Part shown: one piece after another, positions 1 through 9,548 of the stretch
Numbering within the stretch: position 1 is the stretch's first letter
Layout: the number at the start of each line of letters is the position of its first letter
Origin: Yamadazyma tenuis
Taxonomy: Eukaryota; Ascomycota; Pichiomycetes; Serinales; Debaryomycetaceae
NCBI RefSeq assembly: GCF_029203305.1
Contig: NC_089465.1
Location: 434,001 to 498,000, forward strand
Length of the DNA stretch: 64,000 nucleotides
Reading direction: 5' to 3'
Notes under the pieces: generated by a model
Databases searched by the model: none
Told to the model about the DNA's origin: nothing
What the model saw: only the letters and a program-made list of their open reading frames with translations
Position numbers and translations under genes: made by a program

Positions 1-2097
1 CACCGACTTTTGCTTTGTTTCGTCCTTCAACATCAAATCGATGGTCTTCTCGCTGAGGGAAAAACAATGGTTGAACGTCTTCGATTCGGGTAACGAGAAG
101 TTCCTGAACTTTTGTCCTTGAACGTAAACAGCTAAGTCACTCAAATCATCGATCACTTGCTTTTTCTTTCTCTTCTTTCCGGAAGAAAGGTTGCTGGTGG
201 AACTTGTAGTACTCCCATTGTCTTCGCTGAAAGATGTGCTGGCTGTTGACGATGTCAAGCTTCCTGTTTCTGTTAGGACCAAGTGGTGTGGAGTGGTTTT
301 CTTGATCTTGAGGATGATTTTAAACTTTAAGTCGTTCGGTGAAGGAAGGAGAGCTACACCTTTGAGTGGTTGGATAACAAGAAGTTCACCTAGAATTTCT
401 AATAGCAAGTTTCTTGTTTGTAGTTGTGCTTCGGGAGAGCAATTGATTTCCAAGCTAAGAATCAAAGGGAACAGACTTGCCACAAATGCATACCGTTTTA
501 TGGTAGTGAGAACATTCCTCAATGAGATCGATGTAGTGAAAGACCTGCCGTGGCATACCACAGGTTCGACATCTGTTACCATGTTATCTCCATCCCAAAT
601 GTCGATTTCTACACATCGGCATCCTTTTTGTAAAGTTTTCACATACCCCTCTGAAGAAGAATCATCAGCCACTTGTCTGCCTGTCAAATAAGTATTATGA
701 GAAGAAGAAATGTAATACTCATTTAAGGGCTGGTTGTAGTAATCGTCATCATGGCTACCTTCAATGATTGGCTTTGAGTACTTAGATAGCAAGAACTGGT
801 TAAGGCTTTCTGTTGTCCACTGATTCGTATCATTACAGAACTTGTAGAATAGCTTGTCATTGGTTTCGTCATCAAAATTCTCACCTTGGACTTTGGAAAT
901 GAATTTCTTGAACAGTCGAAAGTCCATCTCTTTCAGCGCACCGGAAGCACCACAGATCTGGTCCCAAATATGGTCTATATCATCACGTCTCTTGAGAAGA
1001 GCAATGAACTCCTTGAATTCTTCAAAATTGATCACCCTGACATCGTTCACCACCGTTTTGAAATCGAGACTATCGAATATGGTTCTTAGGTGATTTCGAC
1101 TGATGTTGATGTTCAACCTAGCAATGTACTTCACTATATCATCAAATGATAAGTATTCTTTCTGGGGCTTTGAAGGAGAACTAGTAGAGTTCATCATTAC
1201 CAATTCCTTCTGCTCCTCATCCATGTTATCGAGGTCGATATAGAACTTGTCCAGTAGCTGCGCTCTTAGCTTCTTCAAGTTATTGATGGTGCTAAAGAAC
1301 CGTTTGGCATCAACTTCGGTATCAGCTATCAAGTGCAACGTCTTCATCTTCTTCTTGGTGGCATTGAAATAGGATATGGTGATCCACTGGTTTTCAAATT
1401 CCTGAGAAATGTTGAGTTCGTCTCGAAAGTGTCTGGCTTCCTGCTGGTATAAGACTTTTTTTACATCATCAATAGTGAACTTCTGAAGTTTCTTGCTTGC
1501 AATTGTTGTGGTTGTAAAAAGCTTCTGGATGTTAAGTACCGGGAGTATTGATGGGTTTATGCTCTTGTTTGCAACATTCCATATGAACATCCAAGTCTGA
1601 GGATCAATGTGAAAATATATTCTTTTCTTTGACTTCAGCGACACCTTGAGCAAGCTCATTCCGTCCTCAAAGAAAATGCTGGGGATCTTCACATGTGCAT
1701 CTTTATTCTTGAGTGGTGAAAACTCCACATCATCAATGCTGTTGCTATCATTACTTTTGACTGAAAAGAGCCTAGGAGAAGAAAGTCTTCTCTTTGACAT
1801 TTCACCTTCGTACTCCAATGAATCCTGTGAGTCATTCTTGCTTGTGCTGAGAATCTTCCTCAAGATTCCTCCCAGACCTTTAACCTGCTCAATTGAAGAA
1901 TCAGACCTTTTGTGATCGGATATCCGCAAATTGATGATCGAGGAAGTCACACTCATAATCAGGGTGCTTCTACTCCTATCTCTCGCGGGAAAGCTCTCAT
2001 TGGATTCCAATTGATCCTTAGGTACCAGAAGTGGACTTGTTCGGCCTTCTCTGTCGATGAAATATCGATCAAGAGAACTTCTTCTGTCTGTACTCAT
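1..2097 (-). CDS. PLC1: Phosphoinositide-specific phospholipase C, partial (3' end outside window)
   Basis: PLC1 hydrolyses PIP2 to diacylglycerol and inositol trisphosphate. The frame is open from the ATG at 2097 to the window edge, giving 699 visible residues, so the C-terminus is missing. The X catalytic domain begins near residue 458 with SSHNTYLTG, whose catalytic His is residue 467; the second catalytic His is residue 516 in VCHGRS. A low-complexity Ser/Thr/Lys-rich X-Y linker follows, and the start of the Y domain (LSDLAVYVQGQKF) is visible near residue 650-670. Upstream lie a PH-like and an EF-hand-like region (about 200-440), as in yeast Plc1. The missing part should hold the rest of Y and the C2 domain. 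It lies tandem with HIS7, about 100 bp downstream of the HIS7 stop. Family assignment is firm; the sub-domain borders are approximate. Confidence 0.93.
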   Translation of the reverse strand, partial: MSTDRRSSLDRYFIDREGRTSPLLVPKDQLESNESFPARDRSRSTLIMSVTSSIINLRISDHKRSDSSIEQVKGLGGILRKILSTSKNDSQDSLEYEGEMSKRRLSSPRLFSVKSNDSNSIDDVEFSPLKNKDAHVKIPSIFFEDGMSLLKVSLKSKKRIYFHIDPQTWMFIWNVANKSINPSILPVLNIQKLFTTTTIASKKLQKFTIDDVKKVLYQQEARHFRDELNISQEFENQWITISYFNATKKKMKTLHLIADTEVDAKRFFSTINNLKKLRAQLLDKFYIDLDNMDEEQKELVMMNSTSSPSKPQKEYLSFDDIVKYIARLNINISRNHLRTIFDSLDFKTVVNDVRVINFEEFKEFIALLKRRDDIDHIWDQICGASGALKEMDFRLFKKFISKVQGENFDDETNDKLFYKFCNDTNQWTTESLNQFLLSKYSKPIIEGSHDDDYYNQPLNEYYISSSHNTYLTGRQVADDSSSEGYVKTLQKGCRCVEIDIWDGDNMVTDVEPVVCHGRSFTTSISLRNVLTTIKRYAFVASLFPLILSLEINCSPEAQLQTRNLLLEILGELLVIQPLKGVALLPSPNDLKFKIILKIKKTTPHHLVLTETGSLTSSTASTSFSEDNGSTTSSTSNLSSGKKRKKKQVIDDLSDLAVYVQGQKFRNFSLPESKTFNHCFSLSEKTIDLMLKDETKQKSV

Positions 2098-2197
2098 TCA
2101 GATAAGGACAAAATCATTTTTCGCATCTCAACATCTCATCCCTATAATTGGTGTGTCGTACAATTGTCTATAAACTACAAACGCATTTTCTTCAAGA

Positions 2198-3964
2198 TTA
2201 TAACTCTACTTCATCATCAAGTCTAACATCCATCGATCCTTCTTTTAACAAGTATCTTTTGATATCGTTGACTTTATATTCTTCTCTGTGAAACAATCCT
2301 GCTCCCAATGCGGCATCTATGCCACACTCCATGTCAAATACTTCCTTAAAATGTTCGGGTTTTCCTGCTCCTGAACTGGCGATTACTGGAATCGAAACCC
2401 GAGACTTTACTTGCTGTAAAAGCTCGAGATTATATCCCTTGTTCAGCCCATCGTGGTCAATAGAGTTAAGCAAAATCTCTCCTGCTCCGAGATCTTCGCA
2501 AGCAAGACATAATTCCAAAGCTCCCAACTCGTGAGTCTTTCTTCCACCTTGAGATGTCACTTGATAGTAGCAATACTTCTCACCATTGGGGCCATACTTT
2601 GAAGGTTCCTCGATCAAAATCGTCTCCATGCTGGTGTCTTTAGGTGAGGCCACATACTTCCTCTTTGGATCTACTGAGATCACCACTGCCTGGTTTCCAA
2701 AAGTTTGACTAATGGTTTCGATTGAGGTGTTTCCCGACTTTCGCTTGTCATTCTTGTAATAGTTCTCAGCTATTGTCACGGCATCCGACCCGATACTAAC
2801 TTTATCCGCCCCAGATCTAAAATATAAATGAGCCACTTCGACAGCAGGAACCGTTCTTCCAGTTTCTGGATCAACCATGTCCTTTATACCTCCTCCAACT
2901 GTCAAAGGTACAAAAATGTTTTCCGCTGCTCTTCTCAAAACCTCCAACATCGGTAAGTCCTTCAAAGGAGATTCACGGAAAGAGGTGATGTTCAAAAATG
3001 TAACTTCGTCAGCACCTTGATTGTAGTACCTCGTTGCCAACTCTACTGGCTTTCCCAAGTTCCTCACCTCATTTGAACCCGAAGAACTGGTGTCTCTCAC
3101 GTTGTACTGGTCTCCTTTTGTAACTACCAAATCACCTTGATCATTGGCTCTGACGTCTAAGCATGCAATGATTCTTCTTGTCAATCCACTTAAGGACTTT
3201 TCTACTTCTACATCCAGCTGGAAATCTTTAGAGTGGACTTTTTGGAATCTTTCTGACTCTAAAAATGACTTAAGTACCTTAACCCCAGCAATACCTGACT
3301 TTTCTGGGTGGAATTGAGTTGCAAAAAAGTTCTTGTAGGACAAAGCAGCTATGAACTTTTCAGATCCATAAGTGGTGAAGGCAAAACTCCATCCTTCTTT
3401 TTCCTTCTGTTCTATCAACTTTGCATTTTTTTCATCTCTAATGATACCGGCGTAAGAATGGACAAAGTAGTACTTGTTTCTAGTATTAATTCCAAAGAAA
3501 GACTCATCTTCTGGAATCTTCTTGCCATCAACAACAATAGAGTCAATGCTATTCCAACCAATCAGGGGGACGGATTTCCGTAAGTTCTTCTCTATAAAAA
3601 TAGGATCTTGGGAGTTGAATTTCTTTAGACTGAGATTGATATATCCCAAACCTTTATATTTTGGATCCGTGCTTTCTTCGCTGTCTTCAAAAAATGTTTG
3701 CAACCCGACACATACACCCATCAATGATCCTCCTTCCTCAATAAACTTGGTAATTGGTCCGTGGAGGTTTCTATCGTGAAGCTGCTTCACAAAGTGAGCA
3801 AAGTTTCCCACTCCAGGAAAGATCAACTTCTGTATTTGGGACTGGTATTGCGCAAACTCTTCAGCGTTGCCAATAAGTTTGACCTCATAATCTCCACATT
3901 TCTTGATAGCATTAATAAGGGACTGGAGGTTACCACTCTCAAGGTCTATCACAAATACTTTCAT
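2198..3964 (-). CDS. HIS7: Imidazole glycerol phosphate synthase, bifunctional glutaminase/cyclase
   Basis: This enzyme catalyses the fifth step of histidine synthesis. Ammonia from glutamine is channelled to PRFAR, giving IGP and AICAR. The 588-residue length matches the fungal fused enzyme. The N-terminal class I glutamine amidotransferase has the nucleophile Cys85 (GVCVG) and His219/Glu221 in FHPEKSG. The C-terminal cyclase barrel begins near residue 261 with RRIIACLDV (catalytic Asp270) and contains the SIDHDG and ASSGAGK phosphate-binding segments. The start is the ATG at 3964, directly preceded by a short leader that carries a TGAGTCA site. No defects were seen. Confidence 0.98.
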   Translation of the reverse strand: MKVFVIDLESGNLQSLINAIKKCGDYEVKLIGNAEEFAQYQSQIQKLIFPGVGNFAHFVKQLHDRNLHGPITKFIEEGGSLMGVCVGLQTFFEDSEESTDPKYKGLGYINLSLKKFNSQDPIFIEKNLRKSVPLIGWNSIDSIVVDGKKIPEDESFFGINTRNKYYFVHSYAGIIRDEKNAKLIEQKEKEGWSFAFTTYGSEKFIAALSYKNFFATQFHPEKSGIAGVKVLKSFLESERFQKVHSKDFQLDVEVEKSLSGLTRRIIACLDVRANDQGDLVVTKGDQYNVRDTSSSGSNEVRNLGKPVELATRYYNQGADEVTFLNITSFRESPLKDLPMLEVLRRAAENIFVPLTVGGGIKDMVDPETGRTVPAVEVAHLYFRSGADKVSIGSDAVTIAENYYKNDKRKSGNTSIETISQTFGNQAVVISVDPKRKYVASPKDTSMETILIEEPSKYGPNGEKYCYYQVTSQGGRKTHELGALELCLACEDLGAGEILLNSIDHDGLNKGYNLELLQQVKSRVSIPVIASSGAGKPEHFKEVFDMECGIDAALGAGLFHREEYKVNDIKRYLLKEGSMDVRLDDEVEL

Positions 3965-4002
3965 GACTGGTAATGTTAATTCGAGAAATAATTTTTCAAG
4001 TG

Positions 4003-4009
4003 TGAGTCA
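4003..4009. promoter_or_regulatory. Gcn4-type site TGAGTCA upstream of HIS7
   Basis: A perfect TGAGTCA lies 39-45 bp upstream of the HIS7 ATG. Gcn4 binds TGASTCA and activates amino-acid synthesis genes, including HIS7, in S. cerevisiae. Its role here is inferred from the match and the gene identity. Confidence 0.7.
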
Positions 4010-4064
4010 AACTTAGCTGCGAAAAAGAGCCTGATAGTCGTTAATCGTGTATTATTTAAAGAGT

Positions 4065-6479
4065 TTAATTAAACGTTTTCTCTGCTTGAATTTGAAAGAA
4101 AAAGTGAACATCTTTGTTCCTCTCTCCTATTGGATGTTGGGAGGCACGACAATATTTGTCTGTTTCACCAACCATTTCGGCAATATGAAGGCCAATGTCC
4201 TTAACTAAAAAGTCCGACATTTCACTGGTAGTGTTCAAGAGAGCTGTTGCCATACGAACATTGCCTTCCCCAAATACTTCTAGAATAATTTTAAGCAAAA
4301 CTTCAGCAAAGTCAGGAATCATATCGTAGTATTTGGACAAATTCAAACCAGTAGCATTGGTGAACTTAGGGAACCCTACGGTGGTGGTATCTGGACTAAT
4401 GGTATCGGTTCCCAGTAAGATGATAGGAACTTCCAAGGTTCCCCCTATCTTTAACACTCTATGAAGCTCCGATATGATTGTTCTGTAGTTGGAGTTAGTC
4501 AACTGGAACAAAAGATCCCTGCTTTGGACCACATCAAAGGTGGCGTTAGGTATGGTCGCCAAAGACTCACAGTTGAAGTTGAAGTTTTTAGGCTTGTGTT
4601 GGCTAGATGATATCAACGATTCTGAAACACTCGAGTTATCATGATTAGCTCTTTGAATCGATACAAACTGTTCGTCGGAAGTGGATCTGAACTTTTGATA
4701 GTTTTTGAACTTAATGTCCTTGAAATAACTAGCATATAACATGGCATCCAGCTTTTCAAATGATGTTTTGACTGTATTCTTTTCTTGCTGTCTGTATCTC
4801 TCAGGGTCGGAAATGAGTTCTTGATCTTCATTGAACACTGCCATCTCCACCACCGTCAAGAATGGAATCGTCACACACATATACCAGGAGTATTGAGCAC
4901 TGAAATAGGAGTTGTAAACCAACACCTTGGGAAGATTTCGTCTACTTGGAGGTTGTGAGAGACCCTTGTGGTACTGTCTAAACAACCTCTCAACAACTCT
5001 GGAGTCTAACAAAGAGTTATTACCGAGTTTGGTGATAATATTTATATGGTACTTCTCGAGGAGAATGAACTCGTACGATACCTTGGTGATGAGCTGTAAC
5101 AAAAGCGACGTTGCGGTGGTGGTGTTAGACATCACATCTCCGGTTTCTTCTTTTCTAAAAGTTAGTAAAGCCTTGATAATCCTCGTGAACATGATTTTGA
5201 ACGACTGGTGCATGGCCAGCGTCTCATCAAGCTGATTGGTGGGAGTGGAGGTAAACTTCTGAGGAAGGTTCAATAGAAATCTCAAATAGTTTGTGAAGTT
5301 CAATTGAACAAGTTCCTCGCAAGAAAAGAGCTCTGCTCCTTTACCGTCTTTGCCAGACTGAGACCTGATTAATATCCGCAAAAAAGATCTCATCTTGATC
5401 AACAGATATGCCAAGGGAGCCTCGAAGTCTCTCATGTCATGAGGTTTCCAATCATCGTCAATCGATTTGTTGGAGTACTCGCTGTGACGAAGAATAAATT
5501 TGGAAATACCATTATGCCGTATATTGGCAAAATTGATAGGGTCATTGTTGTGCTGAGCATTAAGAATGTCAAGGAAATTACTGAACCGAAACACCTGAAA
5601 TGAAGGTGAGTACAAATTTTCTTGCATCTTTCCTGGGGATTCAAGGAATCTTAAATCCTTGATAGTACTGAACTCCGGGAAATCGTCCACTTGAGCCATG
5701 GAATAGCTTGGTTTGAAGATCCGGGAGCTTGCATCGGACTCACCAGCAGAATCATAAACGATGTTTATAGGTGGGGAAGGCGTTTGTGGTTGGTTTGATG
5801 ATGTCGAATGCTGGCTGGGAGGTGTAGAAGGTTGCGCTGGAGATAATGAAGAACTGATGTTACCTGGTTGTTTCAAGGACTTATCTTTGAACATGCTGCT
5901 GCTGCTTGCCGTGTGAGATGAAGAAAGCGAGCTGTTCCGGCGATATCTATTGGGTCTTGGAACCGATGAAGTGGTAGACGTAGAGCTTCTTCTGATGTCT
6001 AAGTGAGGAAGAAATGGAGATATTCCACCTTCACTTGGTTCGGTTGGTCTGGTGTGCTTCTTGGGCGTTTGCACACCGCTCTTAAGCTCGTTGTTCAGCT
6101 CCGAATTCACGCCTGTGATGTACTTGGTGGCGATATTGGAGGATAGCGACAGAGAAGACTCAGACCTTTTCAATTTTTCAAGATTATTCGATAGTTCTGT
6201 TGGGTTAACCGGCTGGGAGATCGTGGGCACCGTAGGATCTGGCGATTTGGGGTCGGTGGGTTCTTCGTAGATGCTTGGGGTTCCAACAGAAACGTTTGTG
6301 GAACTTGTAGGAGATGAAGGCACTTTCGAGTTGGTTCCCGATCCGCCCTGTTTAGACTTATCATGTGGTTTTTTGGACCTTTTCTTGTGTTTGTGATGCT
6401 TGTCACTTTTGTCTATGCCACTGTTCTTTAACTTCTGTTGCGTTTGGAACAGCACCGACGGCACGATATAGAAACTCAT
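4065..6479 (-). CDS. Fungal protein with disordered N-terminus and C-terminal methyltransferase-like domain
   Basis: I do not recognise the exact orthologue. The first ATG, at 6479, gives 804 residues beginning MSFYIVPSVLF; the open frame extends 14 codons further but only from a TTG. Residues about 20-260 are Ser/Thr/Pro/Lys-rich and probably disordered (basic KHHKHKKRSKK near the start). A conserved-looking helical part follows from about 270. Near residues 645-700 the pattern DVVQSRDLLFQL...LHRVLKIGGTLEV resembles the strand 4 to strand 5 part of a class I SAM methyltransferase, where 'R/HRVLKPGG' is typical. I see no clear glycine-rich motif I, so activity is doubtful. It may correspond to an uncharacterised yeast family such as YBR225W, but I cannot verify that. 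Confidence 0.8.
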   Translation of the reverse strand: MSFYIVPSVLFQTQQKLKNSGIDKSDKHHKHKKRSKKPHDKSKQGGSGTNSKVPSSPTSSTNVSVGTPSIYEEPTDPKSPDPTVPTISQPVNPTELSNNLEKLKRSESSLSLSSNIATKYITGVNSELNNELKSGVQTPKKHTRPTEPSEGGISPFLPHLDIRRSSTSTTSSVPRPNRYRRNSSLSSSHTASSSSMFKDKSLKQPGNISSSLSPAQPSTPPSQHSTSSNQPQTPSPPINIVYDSAGESDASSRIFKPSYSMAQVDDFPEFSTIKDLRFLESPGKMQENLYSPSFQVFRFSNFLDILNAQHNNDPINFANIRHNGISKFILRHSEYSNKSIDDDWKPHDMRDFEAPLAYLLIKMRSFLRILIRSQSGKDGKGAELFSCEELVQLNFTNYLRFLLNLPQKFTSTPTNQLDETLAMHQSFKIMFTRIIKALLTFRKEETGDVMSNTTTATSLLLQLITKVSYEFILLEKYHINIITKLGNNSLLDSRVVERLFRQYHKGLSQPPSRRNLPKVLVYNSYFSAQYSWYMCVTIPFLTVVEMAVFNEDQELISDPERYRQQEKNTVKTSFEKLDAMLYASYFKDIKFKNYQKFRSTSDEQFVSIQRANHDNSSVSESLISSSQHKPKNFNFNCESLATIPNATFDVVQSRDLLFQLTNSNYRTIISELHRVLKIGGTLEVPIILLGTDTISPDTTTVGFPKFTNATGLNLSKYYDMIPDFAEVLLKIILEVFGEGNVRMATALLNTTSEMSDFLVKDIGLHIAEMVGETDKYCRASQHPIGERNKDVHFFFQIQAEKTFN

Positions 6480-6630
6480 GCTGATGCTTATGAAAAGGGG
6501 AAAATTGTTAATCTGTAGCAAAATTTTTGGAGCCTGCGAAACGAATGAGACACCGTAAATCTGCGATTAGATAAGCCGCACATCCTTCAATTTGTTCATT
6601 TATTCATCAACTATAAACCTACACCTATTT

Positions 6631-7176
6631 TTATTTGGAACCCTCAATAGTAGCAGGGGGAGCCTGAGGTTCAATACCCTTGATAGCCACATTCACAACG
6701 TTTTCAGCAGGTACAGGGTCAGCTTCCACTTTGGGAATCACAATCGATACTTGACCGTCCTTGACATCAGCTTCGATCTCTTCAAATTTGACAGGTTTAT
6801 CGAACCTGATGCTGCTCTGATAGCTGCTGGAATAGTAGCTTTGTGGACCTTCTTCACCCTCTTTGGACTCGGACTTCTGAGAAATCGAAATCTTCAATTC
6901 ATTTTCCTTCTTTAAGAAGTCCACTTTCAATTCCTTCTCGTTGATCTTGTCATCCTTAAATCCAATGAGATACTTATCGGGTTCCTCCTTCAACTTGACA
7001 TCGTTTTCCACATTGAAGAAATTCTCTCTGAACACCAAAGGCTCATTGATGAAGCTATCAAACTCTCTTCTTGGAATCAAACTGCTTCCACTTATACCTG
7101 GAAGGGCACTTCTGCTTCTGGAGAAGAATGGAACATTGTAAAAATCGTTAAAAAATCTGTCGTGTAATCCAAACAT
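6631..7176 (-). CDS. Small heat-shock protein (Hsp20/alpha-crystallin family)
   Basis: Hsp20 proteins form oligomers that hold unfolding clients. The protein is 181 residues. An Arg/Phe-rich N-terminal arm (DRFFNDFYNVPFF) is followed by an alpha-crystallin domain at about 50-165 that starts NVENDVKLKEEPDKY and ends with IRFDKPVKFEEIEADVKDGQVSI, the usual strand 8-9 region (A-x-x-x-G-x-L equivalent ADVKDGQVSI). The loop inside the domain is enlarged by an acidic Ser/Tyr-rich stretch. The protein is comparable in size to Hsp21 of Candida albicans. The promoter on its 5' side has heat-shock-element-like repeats, consistent with heat induction. Confidence 0.9.
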   Translation of the reverse strand: MFGLHDRFFNDFYNVPFFSRSRSALPGISGSSLIPRREFDSFINEPLVFRENFFNVENDVKLKEEPDKYLIGFKDDKINEKELKVDFLKKENELKISISQKSESKEGEEGPQSYYSSSYQSSIRFDKPVKFEEIEADVKDGQVSIVIPKVEADPVPAENVVNVAIKGIEPQAPPATIEGSK

Positions 7177-7286
7177 GTTTAATATCTTAGTGTCTTTAAA
7201 TCTCTTGTTATCTGAGGACTAACTCATGGGCTTCTCCTACTCTTTAAATACTTTTCCAAGTCTTGTGATCATGGCTGCAAAAATGG

Positions 7287-7340
7287 TTCCAGCAATTTCT
7301 GGTAGTTCTAAGTAATTCGCGCAGAAAATCACCGAATTTC
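7287..7340. promoter_or_regulatory. Heat-shock-element-like array upstream of the Hsp20 gene
   Basis: TTC triplets occur at 7287, 7297, 7306, 7316 and 7338, with GAA at 7334. The pairs 7287/7297 and 7306/7316 are exactly 10 bp apart, the phase of gapped HSEs. TTCcaGCAatTTC (7287-7299) is a three-unit HSE with one mismatch. A TATTTAAA-like element (about 7241-7248, minus strand) lies between this array and the ATG. Hsf1 control is inferred. Confidence 0.55.
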
Positions 7341-7357
7341 TAAGATCTCCAAAGTCA

Positions 7358-8485
7358 TCATTTGAACAACATGACCCCATAATTGCTGCCCACAAGCAAT
7401 TCCTGGTCATACACCATCGTATCTACCTTAAAGACCTCAGGAAGACCCACTAGATATGTGGTACCAAATATTTCGCCTTTCTCAGTGTCATATTTGACCA
7501 TAAACAACGTTTCTTCCCCGTTGTACACATAGATATAAATAATTCCATTATCACGCTTGTTAACAGCAAGTTTCACTGGGGCCGGATTAAAGTGTGCCTC
7601 TGCTTCTACTTTGTTCGATTTGAGGCCATAAATGAAGAGATTTCCGTCGTCGGTCCCGAGAATCAAGTGATCATCCACTTCTTCCATTGCTGACACCTTC
7701 AAATTGAGGTGCATGAGCTCAAAACTCTTGGTGAGTAGATTGAACTTGACCACTTCTCCACTCGTATATCCAACTATCACCAGTTTATTGTTGGTTTCGA
7801 ATTCCATCTCATTTTCACCATGGACAAACTCTGACTCAATCACTTTAATTCTGGATATTTGGTCCTCCTTGTTACGCACTTTGGTATAAGTGTGTACAAC
7901 CTTACCACTACTGCACTCCCATAACTTCAATTCTCCTTTTTGGGTCCCGTTGACGAAATTTCTTCCCCGGCCTATGAACTCAACATTGGCAGAATTCAAA
8001 GTATGAAACGTACGAATGCACAGCCAATCTTTCACAGACCAGAGCTTAATCTGATGATCTAGCCCCACTGTCATTAGCACTTGTTTTGAGGGAAAAACTT
8101 TGATTTCAACGATATCTAAATAATGACATTCTCTCACCGTAGTTTCTTCACCAGACACCAAATCATGAACTACAAGGTCTCCTGACTTGGTACCGATAAC
8201 AATCACAGATCCAATCCTTCCAATACTGGATACACCTTTGGCCTTGATAAAACTGTGTCCCCTGGTCAACTTGTACTTATTATTGATTGTGTAAGACCTG
8301 TTACCTTTACTCTTGAACTCCACATCGCCTTCGAATTTCCCTGGTAACACAAGTATCTTGTTTAGAATCTGGTTCTCACCTGACTTTCTCACACCTACCC
8401 AGAACGAGTCTTGTCTAAGAGTTCCGCCATTGACATCGCTGATGACCTCTTCAAACGTATCTTGAATAGTTACTATATCGATCAT
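7358..8485 (-). CDS. RPN14: Proteasome regulatory-particle assembly chaperone, WD40
   Basis: Rpn14 (human PAAF1) is a WD40 chaperone that binds Rpt6 during assembly of the 19S base. The first in-frame ATG, at 8485, gives 375 residues. A longer open frame to 8647 begins at TTG and runs through the 5' coding part of the divergent COG7, so I reject it. The central propeller carries HQIKLWSVKDW, then GRGRNFVNG and LKLWECSSGKVVHTY, which closely resemble yeast Rpn14 (DMQLKIWSVKDG, RGRN, IRLWECGTG). The N-terminal first-blade region is divergent. It is divergently transcribed from COG7 with only 64 bp between start codons. Confidence 0.88.
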   Translation of the reverse strand: MIDIVTIQDTFEEVISDVNGGTLRQDSFWVGVRKSGENQILNKILVLPGKFEGDVEFKSKGNRSYTINNKYKLTRGHSFIKAKGVSSIGRIGSVIVIGTKSGDLVVHDLVSGEETTVRECHYLDIVEIKVFPSKQVLMTVGLDHQIKLWSVKDWLCIRTFHTLNSANVEFIGRGRNFVNGTQKGELKLWECSSGKVVHTYTKVRNKEDQISRIKVIESEFVHGENEMEFETNNKLVIVGYTSGEVVKFNLLTKSFELMHLNLKVSAMEEVDDHLILGTDDGNLFIYGLKSNKVEAEAHFNPAPVKLAVNKRDNGIIYIYVYNGEETLFMVKYDTEKGEIFGTTYLVGLPEVFKVDTMVYDQELLVGSNYGVMLFK

Positions 8486-8549
8486 TGAACTGAGAATTTG
8501 AAGTCGCACCAAATCTATTTTGATAGCTGGTTTTTCTCCGGTGTCAACT

Positions 8550-9203
8550 ATGAGTGAAGCTATTAAATTGGATGGTTCAAACGTGGAGGATTCATGGTTC
8601 GATGATACCTCCCGAATGTTTTTTGACGATGAGTTTAAACCTGCCAACTACATCGACGCGTTGTTCAAGGATTACGATTATTCCAAAACAAGTATGGCAA
8701 AGCTCACGATGATTTCGAATAATTTGACCATTCATTTGAACTTCTTGATGGAGCAATTGAACAGGGAAATCAATGAAAAGCTTTTGGCCTTAAATAATAT
8801 AGCACATGAAGAGACATTGAATAACTCCACCCGTTTGAATTACTATATTAAATTATTGCAAAACTCCATTATATCACTCAACAATGAATTACAAGTTCCC
8901 GAGTTTAACCAACTTGTGATCATCAACAAGTTGATAGATTTTAAGGTTGTGAAGCAGAACATGCTTGACACACTAAAGATTCTCAACTACATCAAGAAGA
9001 ACTTTGGTGACTTGACATTAAGGTACTTTGAAACCGATCTTTTGAAGCTATTTAGCTCCATTTTAAAATTGCAAGATGCTGATGACAAACAGGCGAACTT
9101 GAAGACATTGGTAGACTGTGCCGATGTGTTTAAGAACATGAATCATTTCAATTCTATCTATAAGAGAAACATGAGCAAGTTCACCAGTGAGATAGACTCT
9201 TAG
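8550..9203 (+). CDS. COG7: Conserved oligomeric Golgi complex subunit 7
   Basis: COG tethers retrograde vesicles at the Golgi. The ATG at 8550 gives 217 residues. The start SRMFFDDEFKPANYIDALF resembles yeast Cog7 (SMFFDEEFVPHAFVDILL), and the rest is predicted helical or coiled coil, as expected for a COG N-terminal rod. It is shorter than S. cerevisiae Cog7 (about 279 residues). An upstream in-frame TTG at 8520 is not used as a start in this annotation. The 3' end is followed by the tRNA-Gly gene. Confidence 0.8.
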   Translation: MSEAIKLDGSNVEDSWFDDTSRMFFDDEFKPANYIDALFKDYDYSKTSMAKLTMISNNLTIHLNFLMEQLNREINEKLLALNNIAHEETLNNSTRLNYYIKLLQNSIISLNNELQVPEFNQLVIINKLIDFKVVKQNMLDTLKILNYIKKNFGDLTLRYFETDLLKLFSSILKLQDADDKQANLKTLVDCADVFKNMNHFNSIYKRNMSKFTSEIDS

Positions 9204-9390
9204 AAAAGCACCTGAACCTATTTAGATTTATATTTAAGGAATACACGATTCATGATTTTCCAATATATTTGAGCAGGTGGGGTCAGGAACGGAGGTAATT
9301 ATATGGCAGATAAACTGCTTTAAATCAGTTTTTGCCAAACTTGTTACCTGGCATTTAGGGTCCCTGGTTGATAATACACTCTGAATATAA

Positions 9391-9462
9391 GGGCGGTTGG
9401 TGTAGTGGTTAACATTTCTGCCTTCCAAGCAGGAGACATGGGTTCGATTCCCGTACCGCTCA
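9391..9462 (+). tRNA. tRNA-Gly (anticodon UCC)
   Basis: A 72-nt cloverleaf without intron. Acceptor arm GGGCGGT pairs with ACCGCTC (one G-U). The anticodon stem TCTGC/GCAGG encloses the loop CTTCCAA with anticodon TCC at 9424-9426. The T arm is ATGGG-TTCGATT-CCCGT and the discriminator base is A. The internal A box lies near 9398-9408 and the B box GGTTCGATTCC is intact. It reads GGA codons. The 3' end lies 86 bp before the YCG1 ATG. Confidence 0.97.
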
Positions 9463-9470
9463 TTTTTTTT
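9463..9470 (+). terminator. Pol III terminator of tRNA-Gly
   Basis: A run of eight T residues starts immediately after the tRNA discriminator base, the standard RNA polymerase III stop. Confidence 0.9.
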
Positions 9471-9548
9471 GCTCCATTTCGCGCTCTTTGTTTACATCAA
9501 ATATCATCATCTTTGATTCACAAACAAAATCGTACTTTAATTGACCAC

